From NCBI GenBank assembly GCA_937907605.1, contig CALCYI010000073.1, positions 6,166 to 70,165 of the forward strand: a DNA stretch of 64,000 bases, written 5' to 3'. The DNA comes from an uncultured Clostridia bacterium. Its GTDB lineage: Bacteria; Bacillota; Clostridia; Oscillospirales; Acutalibacteraceae. Position numbers and translations under genes: made by a program. Below are positions 42,701 through 50,668 of the stretch, one piece after another; position 1 is the first letter of the stretch, and every line of letters begins with the position of its first letter. The notes under the pieces were generated by a model, which was given only the letters and a program-made list of their open reading frames with translations, searched no databases and was not told the origin of the DNA.

Positions 42701-43804
42701 TCATTCACTCTCACCTCGGATACTAAGGTTGACGTAGAGCTCGTATATGTAGCTCAGGTTGATACCTCTGCGCTCGAGGCGGCAATCGCCCTCTTAAATA
42801 ACTATCAGCAGGCGGATTACACCACCGATTCGTATAACGCGCTCGTCAATGCGGTATCCGCGGGAAGCGAAGCTTTGAGCAGCTCCTCACAGACGGATAT
42901 AGACAGCGCGACAGCGAATATTCTTGAGGCGATATATAACCTCGTACCCTTCCTTACTCTTACCGTTTCAAGTGAAACGGGAGGAACCACAAGCGTTATG
43001 CATACGGGACTTGTAACCGCCCAGAGCAGCGGCACCTTCCACCCGTATTTCGGCGATTCGGTATACCTTACCGCAAGCGCGGATAGCGGCTACGTCTTTG
43101 CAGGCTGGTATGAAAAGAGGACTCACCGTATTCTCTCAACTAATTCGGCATACACGCTTATCATCTCCTCAAATACCGATTTAAAGCCCCTGTTTAAGCT
43201 CAGCGGCGCTTCAACGCTAACCTTTGCTAACGACAACGGCTACATAGCGCGTATTGTGAATAAGCTTCCATCCTCTTGGGCGGCGACCGACAGTATAGCT
43301 TCTCTTTGTCCCTCAGTTCCCTACCACTACGGCGGAACTAACGGGCACTGGGATTACGATAACGCGGCTGTCCTCGCTGCGCTTGCCGCAGGTAACGACG
43401 TTACGGTTTATCCCGCTTATACGGAAAGCACGGTTACCGAGCCGGATATTCCCGTTGCTACCGATGGTATCCCCGCGCTCACGCTGACGCTTGATATTGA
43501 CTGGGACGAATACGTTGCCTCCTATATTATGGCGCTCGGAGTACCCGAGGGCTGCGAGGTTGTTGAAAAGGGCATAGCCTTTAAATTCAGCTCCTCCGAC
43601 AGCTTCCACCCGTCTGATTTCGACCTGACGCTCGACAATAAAACCACAACCTCAAAGTTCAATACAGAAGAGGACAGCGGAGTGTTTATCGTCAACGTAA
43701 GGAACTTCTCCTCATACTCCTGGGCGGCAAAGGCGTACTGTACCTACTATGATGAAAATCACGTGCTCCGCGTCGCTTATTCGGAGCAGGTAAATTACGG
43801 ATAA
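39710..43804 (+). CDS. Secreted multidomain PI-PLC-like protein
   Basis: 1364 residues. Signal peptide (1-28); PI-PLC X domain at about 40-330 with the catalytic His in TIPGTHDSCARKFANE and TVHGSVDCWN; a leucine-rich BspA-type repeat near 390-470 (DGVTSIGDYAFYGF); two LamG-like beta-sandwich domains at about 475-665 and 670-905 (each with GWNNCYFDL- or YFTLGSDGYIRFNN-type text); a FIVAR helical module near 1010-1080; and two bacterial repeat/InlB-like domains toward the end. There is no LPXTG or dockerin. It probably cleaves phosphoinositides or glycosyl-PI at the host or cell surface. ATG 39710 follows AAAGGTG. Confidence 0.85.
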   Translation: MKKRLLSLFLSFVLVLTAALSAPFSAAAASSTEQAVLLSSVATSDWMSAIRGETKLTEITIPGTHDSCARKFANEDAFGITSGIAKCQSLNITEQLNAGIRYLDIRCEVDSSTYSIKTVHGSVDCWNGNDYYYLDYVFQDIYNWLAEHPSETVLVSIKEDDGDAGAAVFTSAVYEYIHGYGQSKYFYGSDYVYTDYWYLGKSVPTLDAVRGKCVLMNRFDQIIATSGSTASEEESGQKVKWGDYSGTNYSTPVYDNVTNTNTGVGTFHVQDHYKWNTQSKINATQEMLSLGHWRGEYYFNFSSTVSDSTIPNPSNLASTVNAAYPNFTYNLTKPSGIFAMDFATSDLARYIIKNNEAVSNLVTGTDGNITYEINRLTGTLTISGSGAMNDYALDSNSGIKDKGTTAPWGDQIKNCLFDGQYNTDIITSIVVNDGVTSIGDYAFYGFDNVTSIQLPDSVTSIGTGAIPENASTDYYSVNVKAGNISKESANPFAGKTLSGVTIKYTQKCDTDRGWNNSIINFSTGNNADNRYFILMTNGTILFNDGNGGAGGWNNCYFDLNTSSEVNTTGQGWVDITVTIYKNSSGQHILDYYINNTLAKTYNLSENCASGYPNGVSGSDGIFSFLSSPDIKLYYGATFNIYNMGGTTDCYLDSAEFYDYALSAAQLVPVYENTFTDSLGGTAVTGRSDGGYSVYHQTTDNDGRSGTAYLPYSNTGASGTNYVITNESPFANLYTSNGFAVSFWQRINGNYWGDRESITFAQGEIGEMKYFTLGSDGYIRFNNGNGGSDSSLSSAGLYFDYTTANSAITKQQWHFITYNIIDDHNFKVYVDGVLTATVYAAGTSQYQSSGGLMSFLASPSTKLYLGSYTPYWGTPTLSLDDVMCFCETLTDSEVAALYKTETNNAGAAFTTDFVTAPEKVSGSMLHYDSFDGKTGVLYLPTCSAEGEIAVYVDGVQTTNLSAIPENTVVEVRYTGSGTVKQWTVTNSGGTLTSTDSTYSFTLTSDTKVDVELVYVAQVDTSALEAAIALLNNYQQADYTTDSYNALVNAVSAGSEALSSSSQTDIDSATANILEAIYNLVPFLTLTVSSETGGTTSVMHTGLVTAQSSGTFHPYFGDSVYLTASADSGYVFAGWYEKRTHRILSTNSAYTLIISSNTDLKPLFKLSGASTLTFANDNGYIARIVNKLPSSWAATDSIASLCPSVPYHYGGTNGHWDYDNAAVLAALAAGNDVTVYPAYTESTVTEPDIPVATDGIPALTLTLDIDWDEYVASYIMALGVPEGCEVVEKGIAFKFSSSDSFHPSDFDLTLDNKTTTSKFNTEEDSGVFIVNVRNFSSYSWAAKAYCTYYDENHVLRVAYSEQVNYG

Positions 43805-43822
43805 AAATAAATTAAATACATC

Positions 43823-43851
43823 TTGAATGTTAATATTAAATTGAGTATAAT
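43823..43851 (+). promoter_or_regulatory. Promoter of the NifU-like/GGGtGRT operon
   Basis: TTGAAT at 43823 and TATAAT at 43846 with a 17-base spacer, about 50 bases before the ribosome binding site GGAAGGAG. Confidence 0.7.
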
Positions 43852-43901
43852 ATATGCGATAAAATTTTATATTTTAAATAACTTGGAAGGAGTTAAATAA
43901 A

Positions 43902-44594
43902 ATGATTTATTCACATGAAGTTGAAATGATGTGTCCCGTAGCACAGGGTGTTGCTCACGGCGCAGCTCCGATTCCCGAGGAAGCAAAATGGGTTAAGGCA
44001 AAGGAAATTTCCGACATCTCAGGCTTCACTCACGGCATTGGCTGGTGTGCTCCTCAGCAGGGCACCTGCAAGCTTTCCCTTAACGTTAAGGACGGCGTTA
44101 TTCAGGAAGCGCTTGTTGAGACCATAGGCTGCTCCGGTATGACACATTCTGCGGCAATGGCTTCCGAAATTCTTCCCGGAAGAACTATTCTTGAGGCGCT
44201 TAATACCGACCTCGTATGCGACGCTATTAATACCGCTATGAGAGAGCTCTTCCTTCAGATAGTATACGGACGTACCCAGTCCGCATTCTCAGAGGGCGGC
44301 CTTGTAATCGGCGCAGGTCTTGAGGATTTAGGCAAGGGACTTCGTTCACAGATCGGTACGCTCTACGGCACAATCGCCAAGGGTCCCCGTTATCTTGAGA
44401 TGACCGACGGCTATATCACGGGCATTGCTCTCAACGAGGACGACGAAATTATCGGCTACAAGTTCGTTAACTTCGGCAAGATGATGGACTTCATCAAAGC
44501 CGGCGACGACGCTAACACCGCTTTTGAAAAAGCTCAGGGACAGTACGGCAGAGTTGACGACGCGGTTAAAGTAATCGACCCGAGAAAAGAATAA
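43902..44594 (+). CDS. NifU-like iron-sulfur scaffold family protein
   Basis: 230 residues of the NifU N-terminal/IscU-like superfamily. Cys are placed as possible ligands: MMCPVAQ, GWCAPQQGTC, IGCSGMTHSA and LVCDA. The C-terminus (GRVDDAVKVIDPRKE) is extra compared with IscU. It always travels with the GGGtGRT protein, 18 bases downstream; the pair is common in anaerobic Clostridia and its exact role is unknown. AAGGAG lies eight bases upstream. Confidence 0.85.
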   Translation: MIYSHEVEMMCPVAQGVAHGAAPIPEEAKWVKAKEISDISGFTHGIGWCAPQQGTCKLSLNVKDGVIQEALVETIGCSGMTHSAAMASEILPGRTILEALNTDLVCDAINTAMRELFLQIVYGRTQSAFSEGGLVIGAGLEDLGKGLRSQIGTLYGTIAKGPRYLEMTDGYITGIALNEDDEIIGYKFVNFGKMMDFIKAGDDANTAFEKAQGQYGRVDDAVKVIDPRKE

Positions 44595-44612
44595 GAACAG
44601 GAGGATTATATA

Positions 44613-45611
44613 ATGGCTTTATTTGAATCATATGAAAGAAGAGAAAAGCAAATCCTTGCTGTTCTCGAAAAGTACGATATTAAATCAATCGAAGAGTGCA
44701 GAGAAATCTGTCAGGCAAAGGGCTTTGACCCGTACAAAATCACCGAGGGCATTCAGCCTATCTGCTTTGAAAACGCAAAGTGGGCTTACACCGTAGGCTG
44801 TGCAATCGCTCTTAAGAAGGGTTGCACGAGAGCTGCGGACGCCGCTGCTGCAATCGGCGAGGGACTCCAGGCTTTCTGTATCCCGGGTTCTGTTGCCGAC
44901 CAGAGAAAAGTAGGTCTCGGCCACGGTAACCTCGGCAAAATGCTCCTTGAGGAAGAAACCGAATGCTTCGCCTTCCTTGCAGGCCACGAGAGCTTCGCAG
45001 CCGCTGAGGGAGCTATCGGTATCGCAGAAAAGGCTAATAAGGTAAGGAAGCAGCCGCTGCGCGTTATCCTTAACGGTCTCGGCAAGGACGCTGCTCAGAT
45101 TATTGCAAGAGTTAACGGCTTTACCTATGTTGAAACCGAAATGGATTACTACACCGGCGAGGTTAAGGAAGTTTTTCGCAAGGCTTATTCAACAGGTCTG
45201 CGTGCTAAGGTTAACTGCTACGGCGCAAACGACGTAACAGAGGGCGTTGCAATTATGTGGAAAGAGGGCGTTGACGTTTCCATCACAGGTAACTCCACCA
45301 ATCCGACAAGATTCCAGCACCCCGTTGCAGGCACATACAAAAAGGAATGTGTTGAAAGAGGCAAGAAGTACTTCTCAGTTGCGTCCGGCGGAGGCACAGG
45401 CAGAACCCTCCACCCAGATAATATGGCTGCAGGTCCCGCTTCCTACGGTATGACCGACACCATGGGACGTATGCACTCCGACGCACAGTTTGCAGGCTCC
45501 TCCTCCGTTCCCGCTCACGTTGAAATGATGGGACTCATCGGTATGGGTAACAACCCAATGGTTGGCGCAACAGTTGCCTGCGCAGTTGCGGTTGAAGAGG
45601 CTACAAAGTAA
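44613..45611 (+). CDS. GGGtGRT protein
   Basis: 332 residues, a conserved clostridial protein named for the motif seen here in SVASGGGTGRTLHPDN (residues about 258-273). YERREKQILAVLEKYDIKSI opens it; GHGNLGKMLLEEE is in the middle. Cys residues are few, so it is not an obvious iron-sulfur protein. It follows the NifU-like gene behind CAGGAGG. Its last 94 bases (45518-45611) are the attachment site of a roughly 9.9-kb element, so the C-terminal 31 residues may be supplied by the element. The function is unknown. Confidence 0.9.
   Translation: MALFESYERREKQILAVLEKYDIKSIEECREICQAKGFDPYKITEGIQPICFENAKWAYTVGCAIALKKGCTRAADAAAAIGEGLQAFCIPGSVADQRKVGLGHGNLGKMLLEEETECFAFLAGHESFAAAEGAIGIAEKANKVRKQPLRVILNGLGKDAAQIIARVNGFTYVETEMDYYTGEVKEVFRKAYSTGLRAKVNCYGANDVTEGVAIMWKEGVDVSITGNSTNPTRFQHPVAGTYKKECVERGKKYFSVASGGGTGRTLHPDNMAAGPASYGMTDTMGRMHSDAQFAGSSSVPAHVEMMGLIGMGNNPMVGATVACAVAVEEATK
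45518..45611 (+). repeat. attL: GGGtGRT 3' end, copy 1
   Basis: This block and 55394-55487 encode the same last residues (VEMMGLIGMGNNPMVGATVA and onward to EEATK). The first 18 bases (CGTTGAAATGATGGGACT) are identical, as are the 20 bases after the next position (ATCGGTATGGGTAACAACCC); after that only third-codon positions differ. The identical part is the likely crossover core. Confidence 0.85.
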
Positions 45612-45715
45612 AAGCGTGTAATACAGCCATTTTTCAGCGTTTTAAGTTGAAAAATATTTGTGCCGATACACCTTTATTTCAGGTATCTGATAAAGTTAAA
45701 TAAACAAATAGTTGG

Positions 45716-45750
45716 ACACATCATTTTAGTAATTAACTATTATGATGTGT
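45716..45750. promoter_or_regulatory. Inverted repeat before int
   Basis: ACACATCAT and ATGATGTGT form a perfect 9-bp inverted repeat around a 17-base AT-rich centre. It includes the TATGATGTGTTC motif that recurs at the right end. A binding site for the integrase or a regulator is likely. Confidence 0.5.
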
Positions 45751-45781
45751 TCTTGTTTTTGCTTGAAAAAAGGGGGCTATT

Positions 45782-46738
45782 ATGCACAAATTAACGCTAA
45801 CAAAAGATACTCAAATTACATTTAAGCAGGGCTGCGAAATGTATATTACTAACTGCAAGCAGCGAAATTTAAGAGAAGGCACGATAAACCATTACAAACA
45901 GAGTTATAAACAGTTTTACAATTATTTTAATAGGGATATGCCACTGTGTGATTTTGATGAATCAACCTATAATGACTATGTGGTTTATTTATGTGATATA
46001 CTTGATAATGATGTAAGTATCAACGCGTATTTGCGCGATTTAATTACAACCGTTCATTTCTTGCAAAATAAAGGGTATATACAGCCGTTCAAAATGCAAT
46101 CAATAAAGGTTGATAAACACAATGTACAAACCTATTCAGATGACGAATTAAGACTATTATTAGAAAAGCCAAATATTAAAAAGTGTAGTTTCATTGAATT
46201 TCAAAGTTGGGTAATGACGAACTTTTTATTTAGTACAGGCGTTAGACAAAGAAGTTTAATGAACATAAAAATTATTGATATTGATTTTTATAATAATGTT
46301 GTCTATGTAAATGTAACCAAAAACAGAAAGCCGTTAATAGTTCCTATCAATAAAACAATGGTTGAAATATTAAAAGAATTTCTATTATACAGGCAAAATA
46401 AAAACGATAATGATTATTTGTTTTGTAATGTTTTCGGTGAACAGTTAGTTAAATCAACCTGCTACCATATGCTATACGAATACAATAAGCGTAGAGGAGT
46501 ACAAACTACAGGCATACACCGATACCGCCACACATTCGCTAAACAATGGATATTAAACGGCGGTAATGTTGTAACACTACAAAAGATATTAGGGCATAGC
46601 AGTTTAGCAATAACGCAAAACTATATTAATCTATTAGTTAGTGATGCAGTTGAAGAAGTCAACGAGATTAATTTAATTGATTTATTTAACGGCAAGCACA
46701 ATAAAAAAATCACAATGAGAAAGGGGGATAGGAAATGA
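45782..46738 (+). CDS. int: Tyrosine integrase of the GGGtGRT element
   Basis: 318 residues. Core-binding SAM-like domain (about 20-110) and catalytic domain with Arg in LFSTGVRQRSLMNI, HRYRHTFAKQ (HxxR), LGHSSLAITQNYINL with the nucleophilic Tyr. It lacks an arm-binding N-terminal domain, so it is of the short XerC-like type. It lies 170 bases from the left attachment site, pointing into the element. GGGGG precedes the ATG. The stop codon overlaps the next gene (ATGA). Confidence 0.92.
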   Translation: MHKLTLTKDTQITFKQGCEMYITNCKQRNLREGTINHYKQSYKQFYNYFNRDMPLCDFDESTYNDYVVYLCDILDNDVSINAYLRDLITTVHFLQNKGYIQPFKMQSIKVDKHNVQTYSDDELRLLLEKPNIKKCSFIEFQSWVMTNFLFSTGVRQRSLMNIKIIDIDFYNNVVYVNVTKNRKPLIVPINKTMVEILKEFLLYRQNKNDNDYLFCNVFGEQLVKSTCYHMLYEYNKRRGVQTTGIHRYRHTFAKQWILNGGNVVTLQKILGHSSLAITQNYINLLVSDAVEEVNEINLIDLFNGKHNKKITMRKGDRK

Positions 46739-46926
46739 CTAACACCAAAAACGATTTATTCAAAAGTGCTATGCAGCAGTTGATGAAATTGACAGATATT
46801 GATTTGCCGGAAAGCCAATTAACAAAAGCGCCGGAGTTTAAACAATTCGTTGAAACATTAAAAGAAATTAAGAATAACGGCTATAAAGAAGAATTTGTTT
46901 CATTGTGTAATTTAATGCTGGCATAA
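46735..46926 (+). CDS. Small hypothetical protein after int
   Basis: 63 residues, acidic and helical (KNDLFKSAMQQLMKLTDIDL). It starts within the integrase stop codon (ATGA overlap) behind AAAGGGGGATAGG. It is in the place where a recombination directionality factor could be, but shows no clear HTH. It ends at a strong terminator (46930). Confidence 0.6.
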   Translation: MTNTKNDLFKSAMQQLMKLTDIDLPESQLTKAPEFKQFVETLKEIKNNGYKEEFVSLCNLMLA

Positions 46927-46929
46927 AAA

Positions 46930-46962
46930 AGAGCGTGTAAGTTGAAATAACCTACACGCTAT
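46930..46962. terminator. Bidirectional terminator
   Basis: Stem AGCGTGTA/TACACGCT with inner pairing GTTG/ACC and T-rich flanks on both sides, between the int operon and the convergent 47002 gene. Confidence 0.75.
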
Positions 46963-47001
46963 TTTACAATATCATCTCAAGAACATTATGATGTACATCT
47001 G

Positions 47002-47901
47002 TTAGTCAAAATATTCCTCCGTATAGTAATCAAATCTTTCTGCATTCAGCGGAAAATAGAAATCTAAATTATATTTCGTATTCCCTTTGATATTTTTGTA
47101 ATACTCCTCTGTGGTATCAATAATAGTACCATTTTCATCATAAAAGGTAAAACCCATTAGCATATTAAATGTGTAGTCAGTATGATTGTGAAAACTAATT
47201 CTATATGTTGTTTCATCAACATAAACCACTTCCAAATCGTCGCCTAATTGCTTATGTAAATCTGTTTCGATGGTCTTTAGCATTTCATATTCTTTTTCTT
47301 GTTGTTCGGCTTTAGCATAATATTCCGACATATATTCATTATTATTTTTTAATAAGCCATATTCATCCGTAAGTGATTTTAGTGTATTAAACCTAATGCT
47401 TGTACCCTCATACTTCTTCAGCTGTTGTTCGCCTTTCGGTAATGTGATAGACTCTTTTTCCATATCTAATCCCTCTAAATAATGAGTGGATAGTTCTTTT
47501 AGCCTGTTATCATAAAACAATTCATATCTATATTTTTCTAACATTTGTAGTTCATAATCAACACAACTTTCTAACCCATCATCATCTTTTGATTTCGCAT
47601 ATCTTTTCAAAATGGATGTGGAGATGGATTCTAAAAACTTGTAATCTGCATTTTCATTCATCCCTTTTTCTTTAACACATTTTTCCAACAGTTCATTGCT
47701 ATCTGCATAATCTAAATCGGTGAACAACTCAATAGCGTTATCCCAGTTGCTACTATTCATTGCTTCAACGCCTAAATTATATTTTGTTTTGTCGCTCGCA
47801 AAAATATTTGTTTGACTGTTTACTACAAATAACGATATTACAGTAGCGATAACTATAGTCAACGAAACAATAATAGTTATAGCTTTTTTACTTTTTTTCA
47901 T
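47002..47901 (-). CDS. Membrane-anchored hypothetical protein (TPR + Ig-like)
   Basis: 299 residues. A short Lys-rich cytoplasmic end, one membrane helix (about 8-27, AITIIVSLTIVIATVISLFV), a TPR-like pair near 40-75 (YNLGVEAMNSSNWDNAIELF), helical middle, and a C-terminal FxLYD/Ig-like domain (about 225-299, VYVDETTYRISFHNHTDYTF). Such proteins sit on the outside of the cell. It is transcribed in tandem with the lipoprotein at 47936 (34-base gap). Its role in the element is unknown; it may alter the host surface. Confidence 0.65.
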   Translation of the reverse strand: MKKSKKAITIIVSLTIVIATVISLFVVNSQTNIFASDKTKYNLGVEAMNSSNWDNAIELFTDLDYADSNELLEKCVKEKGMNENADYKFLESISTSILKRYAKSKDDDGLESCVDYELQMLEKYRYELFYDNRLKELSTHYLEGLDMEKESITLPKGEQQLKKYEGTSIRFNTLKSLTDEYGLLKNNNEYMSEYYAKAEQQEKEYEMLKTIETDLHKQLGDDLEVVYVDETTYRISFHNHTDYTFNMLMGFTFYDENGTIIDTTEEYYKNIKGNTKYNLDFYFPLNAERFDYYTEEYFD

Positions 47902-47935
47902 ACTGATTTCCTCGTATTATATTAGTTTATTTAAT

Positions 47936-49105
47936 TTAACTGTAACTGGTATAATCGATATGACAACTATTACCGTTAAAAGTAATCGTAGTAGCATATT
48001 CATCCAACATTGCAAATATATAGCCTAACATTTCTTCAGATATTTTCATTTCTTCAGCACAAGCAGTCAAGTCTTCAATATCAACGCTATACTTGCCAAA
48101 CTTTTTGTAATCAAAGTCATAATCTCCTGTTGCAGTTTCTAAAGATTGAAACTTTTTCATTATTGCTTTAATTTGGTCTTTTGTAACTATAAATTCACTT
48201 GCATTTTTTCCGTAAACTGCCCATTCATCAACGTCTTTTGGAACAAAGCCAATTATAAATGGAGCAAAGTCAGAATAATGATATAAAAAATGTTTTTCTT
48301 CGAAATCACTACCGTCAAGAACTTTTGCAATTTTCCTGTATACGGCGCCTTGATTTACTGTTTCATTTTTATTTAAAGAACTATCAATCCATTCACAATC
48401 TTCAGATAACAATGGAATACCTTTATATTTCCAACTTCCTGTGCTTCCTGTTAAGTCTGCTTTTGTAGCATTGGTTGCATCGGTATAAGTTATCTCGACC
48501 ACACTTGTTATGGCTTCAGTTGTTTCTTTATTTTGTTGGTCAGAATTACTATTGTTAAGATTTACTAAAATTTCATAGTCTTCACCTATATAAAAAACCA
48601 GTTCTTTCATTCCTTCTTTAATAATGTATTCAGTAGCGATACTCTTTTTTTCTCCTCTATCTAATTTCGCAAACGCACCTGCAGCCGAACTATAACTTCC
48701 GTGCTCACGGGCTGATGACGAAGCATCTACTGTTGTACCATCGGTGTATAATAATTTTATAAAATTATCAAAATCAACATATCCATCGTTATATTCATCA
48801 TAATATGAAAGATTTTTCGCAGTATATTTCACTACTAATATTGTTTCTTCGTCACTTATTTCTCCATTTTCTCTATCACCATTTATCATATCCTCGTTTT
48901 CGTATTGTACAGCATCCAATGAAATTTCAACATCTCCGTATTTGGATTTAGCTGTTACAGTTTCGTTAAGTTCAATTGATTTTCGGTTGCTTTTATTAGA
49001 AATGGATTTTGTTGCACTAATCTCGGCACCATCATTACTTGAACAAGATGACAATGTACACGTAATAGCCAAAAGCACCATAAATAAACATATAAATCTT
49101 TTCAT
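47936..49105 (-). CDS. Lipoprotein with DUF4352-like domain
   Basis: 389 residues. Signal peptide with lipobox TLSSC (Cys20-21), then an Ig-like DUF4352-type domain (about 50-190: EISLDAVQYENEDMINGDRE, ILVVKYTAKN) and a second unknown domain (about 230-389). Export is clear; the function is not. It is the first gene of a two-gene operon on the element. The upstream region holds a large inverted repeat and a terminator-like hairpin (49138-49304), which may attenuate its transcription. Confidence 0.7.
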   Translation of the reverse strand: MKRFICLFMVLLAITCTLSSCSSNDGAEISATKSISNKSNRKSIELNETVTAKSKYGDVEISLDAVQYENEDMINGDRENGEISDEETILVVKYTAKNLSYYDEYNDGYVDFDNFIKLLYTDGTTVDASSSAREHGSYSSAAGAFAKLDRGEKKSIATEYIIKEGMKELVFYIGEDYEILVNLNNSNSDQQNKETTEAITSVVEITYTDATNATKADLTGSTGSWKYKGIPLLSEDCEWIDSSLNKNETVNQGAVYRKIAKVLDGSDFEEKHFLYHYSDFAPFIIGFVPKDVDEWAVYGKNASEFIVTKDQIKAIMKKFQSLETATGDYDFDYKKFGKYSVDIEDLTACAEEMKISEEMLGYIFAMLDEYATTITFNGNSCHIDYTSYS

Positions 49106-49137
49106 TTTTCTCTTCCTTCCTTTTCAAAAATAAAAAA

Positions 49138-49304
49138 TGCGTAGCACGAAGCTACGCAGAAAAACACATAGCTCCGTTTGTTGCTACACAAATTTCCTAA
49201 ATCAACTACACTTTACAAGTATTGCGATTTGAGCCTGTATTTTTACCAATGTAAACATACAAACTTGCAAATTGTAGTTATTCAGTTTAGGAAATAAATG
49301 TAGC
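49138..49304 (-). promoter_or_regulatory. Large inverted repeat and terminator upstream of lipoprotein
   Basis: Arms 49183-49210 and 49273-49304 (GCTACA...TTCCTAAA...ACTACA and their near-complement) enclose about 62 bases. On the minus strand this is followed by a perfect hairpin TGCGTAGC/GCTACGCA (49138-49158) and a T-run. The layout suggests a small RNA or an attenuated leader. The remainder up to 49380 has no gene. Confidence 0.45.
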
Positions 49305-49389
49305 ACTATTATTCTATCATAAAAAAAGCAATAAAACAACTATTTTATTTGTATTATTTATCAAATGACAAGCCCGCTATAGTGGGGGC

Positions 49390-49418
49390 TTGACTTTTCT
49401 TGACTTTTGTGATATAAT
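49390..49418 (+). promoter_or_regulatory. Strong promoter of the replication operon
   Basis: TTGACT (49390) and TATAAT (49413) with a 17-base spacer; a second TTGACT at 49400 lies too close to the -10 box. It drives a leader of about 200 nt before the first ORF. Confidence 0.75.
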
Positions 49419-49424
49419 ATATAT

Positions 49425-49633
49425 AGATTTGCTCAAAGACCGGAGCAACCCAAATAAAATTTAACATAATAATCTTTACCGCTTAAAAATGTAGGTTAGT
49501 GCTATGACGTTGCCATAAAGCACAAGCGGAGCAATTCCCTAAATGGCAATAGGCTATGCTGATTGAATAGAGCACAAAGCATATTATATGTATGTTTTGT
49601 GTTGTATTCAGTTTGCATAGCCTTTTTATTTTT
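49425..49633 (+). ncRNA. Long structured leader RNA with terminator
   Basis: Two nested pairings are visible: CCGCTT/AAGCGG enclosing GTGCT/AGCAC (about 49478-49527), and then a very long imperfect hairpin in which AGGCTATGCTGATTGAATA pairs with TGTATTCAGTTTGCATAGCC (49551-49624), followed by TTTTTATTTTTC. The last is a terminator. Genes for the HNH protein and helicase follow, so the leader probably controls replication gene expression by attenuation. No known RNA family is recognised. Confidence 0.6.
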
Positions 49634-49645
49634 CAGGAAAGCGAG

Positions 49646-49831
49646 GTGAAACCCATATTCAAAGTATTTAATCAAAGACTGGCAGGCTTCTTAATGCTTA
49701 AAGGATTTAAATTAATAGAAGTCGAGCCAAACAAAAACATTAAAGAGTTTAATATCTTTACGTTTCAAAAATCAAACAAACTTAACAAGGCTATTAAACA
49801 ATATCAGGAAATCAAAAATTTTTTAATCTAA
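49646..49831 (+). CDS. Small DUF5659-like protein
   Basis: 61 residues from the GTG at 49646, chosen because the ATG at 49592 lies inside the terminator hairpin and AGGAAA lies six bases before the GTG. FKVFNQRLAGFLMLKGFKLI, then FNIFTFQKSNKLNKAIKQY, fits the small DUF5659 family of mobile elements. Function unknown. It is followed after 18 bases by the HNH gene. Confidence 0.6.
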   Translation: MKPIFKVFNQRLAGFLMLKGFKLIEVEPNKNIKEFNIFTFQKSNKLNKAIKQYQEIKNFLI

Positions 49832-49849
49832 AAGGAGAAAACAAATACT

Positions 49850-50665
49850 ATGATAACTAATGAAACATTAAAATCAAATGAATGGGTAACATTACAAGAA
49901 GCAAGTGAAAGAAGCGTGTACTCTAAAAGGCAAATTCTCAAATTAGCCGAAAAAGGCAATGAGCGCATAGGAACAAAACGCGAAGGAAACAATGTTCTAT
50001 ATAATTTAAAAGATATAATTCAATATTCTGCGAGCCATCAAGGGAAGCCAATACTAAATACAGTTTGGGATGAATTAACCTTTATATTGCCTGGCGAGTG
50101 CTTTTACCCGCTGCAAGGATATGATTGCAAGTATTTTATAAGCAACAAAAATCGGGTTTACAACGCTACGACAGGGCAGTTGTTAACGCCTAAACCGCAA
50201 ATTCACAAAGATAAAAACACTGGGAAAATTAAAAAGACCGGCTATTTTATTGTTGGATTAAGAAAAAATGGAAGATGTAAATGTGTAATACTGCACAGGC
50301 TGATAGGTCAAACACAATGCCCAAACGCTTTGAATAAAGACATCTATCATCACATTAGTTTAAAAAAGAATAAAGATGGATTATTTAACGATAACGCAAA
50401 TAATTTATTGCCTGTATGGAAACATCAACACGATGAACTACATAAACTATTAAATCAGAACAAAATAGAGGAATACAAAAAGATGGTTGCAGAAATAAAA
50501 AAAGAAAATAAGCAAAAAGTCTATAAAATTCCACATTTAGATTTTGACGATAATGACAATTTCCGATTCTTTATGTATGTAAACTCAAGAGGTTACAAGG
50601 AATACAAGAAAAGCGGAGATGTACCACTTGATTGTATCATTTTGGAACGTGCAGAAAGGCGGTAA
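49850..50665 (+). CDS. HTH-HNH protein
   Basis: 271 residues. An N-terminal HTH like that of MerR/excisionase proteins (about 10-55: EWVTLQEASERSVYSKRQIL) is followed by a NUMOD4-like segment and an HNH nuclease-type core (about 145-205: CVILHRLIGQTQCPNALNKD, HHISLKKNKDG, NANNLLPVWKHQHDELHK). HNH proteins of this build bind or nick DNA; here it may regulate or initiate replication of the element. AAAGGAG lies upstream. The stop is 3 bases before the next start. Confidence 0.7.
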   Translation: MITNETLKSNEWVTLQEASERSVYSKRQILKLAEKGNERIGTKREGNNVLYNLKDIIQYSASHQGKPILNTVWDELTFILPGECFYPLQGYDCKYFISNKNRVYNATTGQLLTPKPQIHKDKNTGKIKKTGYFIVGLRKNGRCKCVILHRLIGQTQCPNALNKDIYHHISLKKNKDGLFNDNANNLLPVWKHQHDELHKLLNQNKIEEYKKMVAEIKKENKQKVYKIPHLDFDDNDNFRFFMYVNSRGYKEYKKSGDVPLDCIILERAERR

Positions 50666-50668
50666 TTG

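Noticed and set aside
49592..49645. ATG 49592 as start of the DUF5659-like protein
   Set aside because: It lies in the terminator hairpin and lacks a ribosome binding site; GTG 49646 has one.
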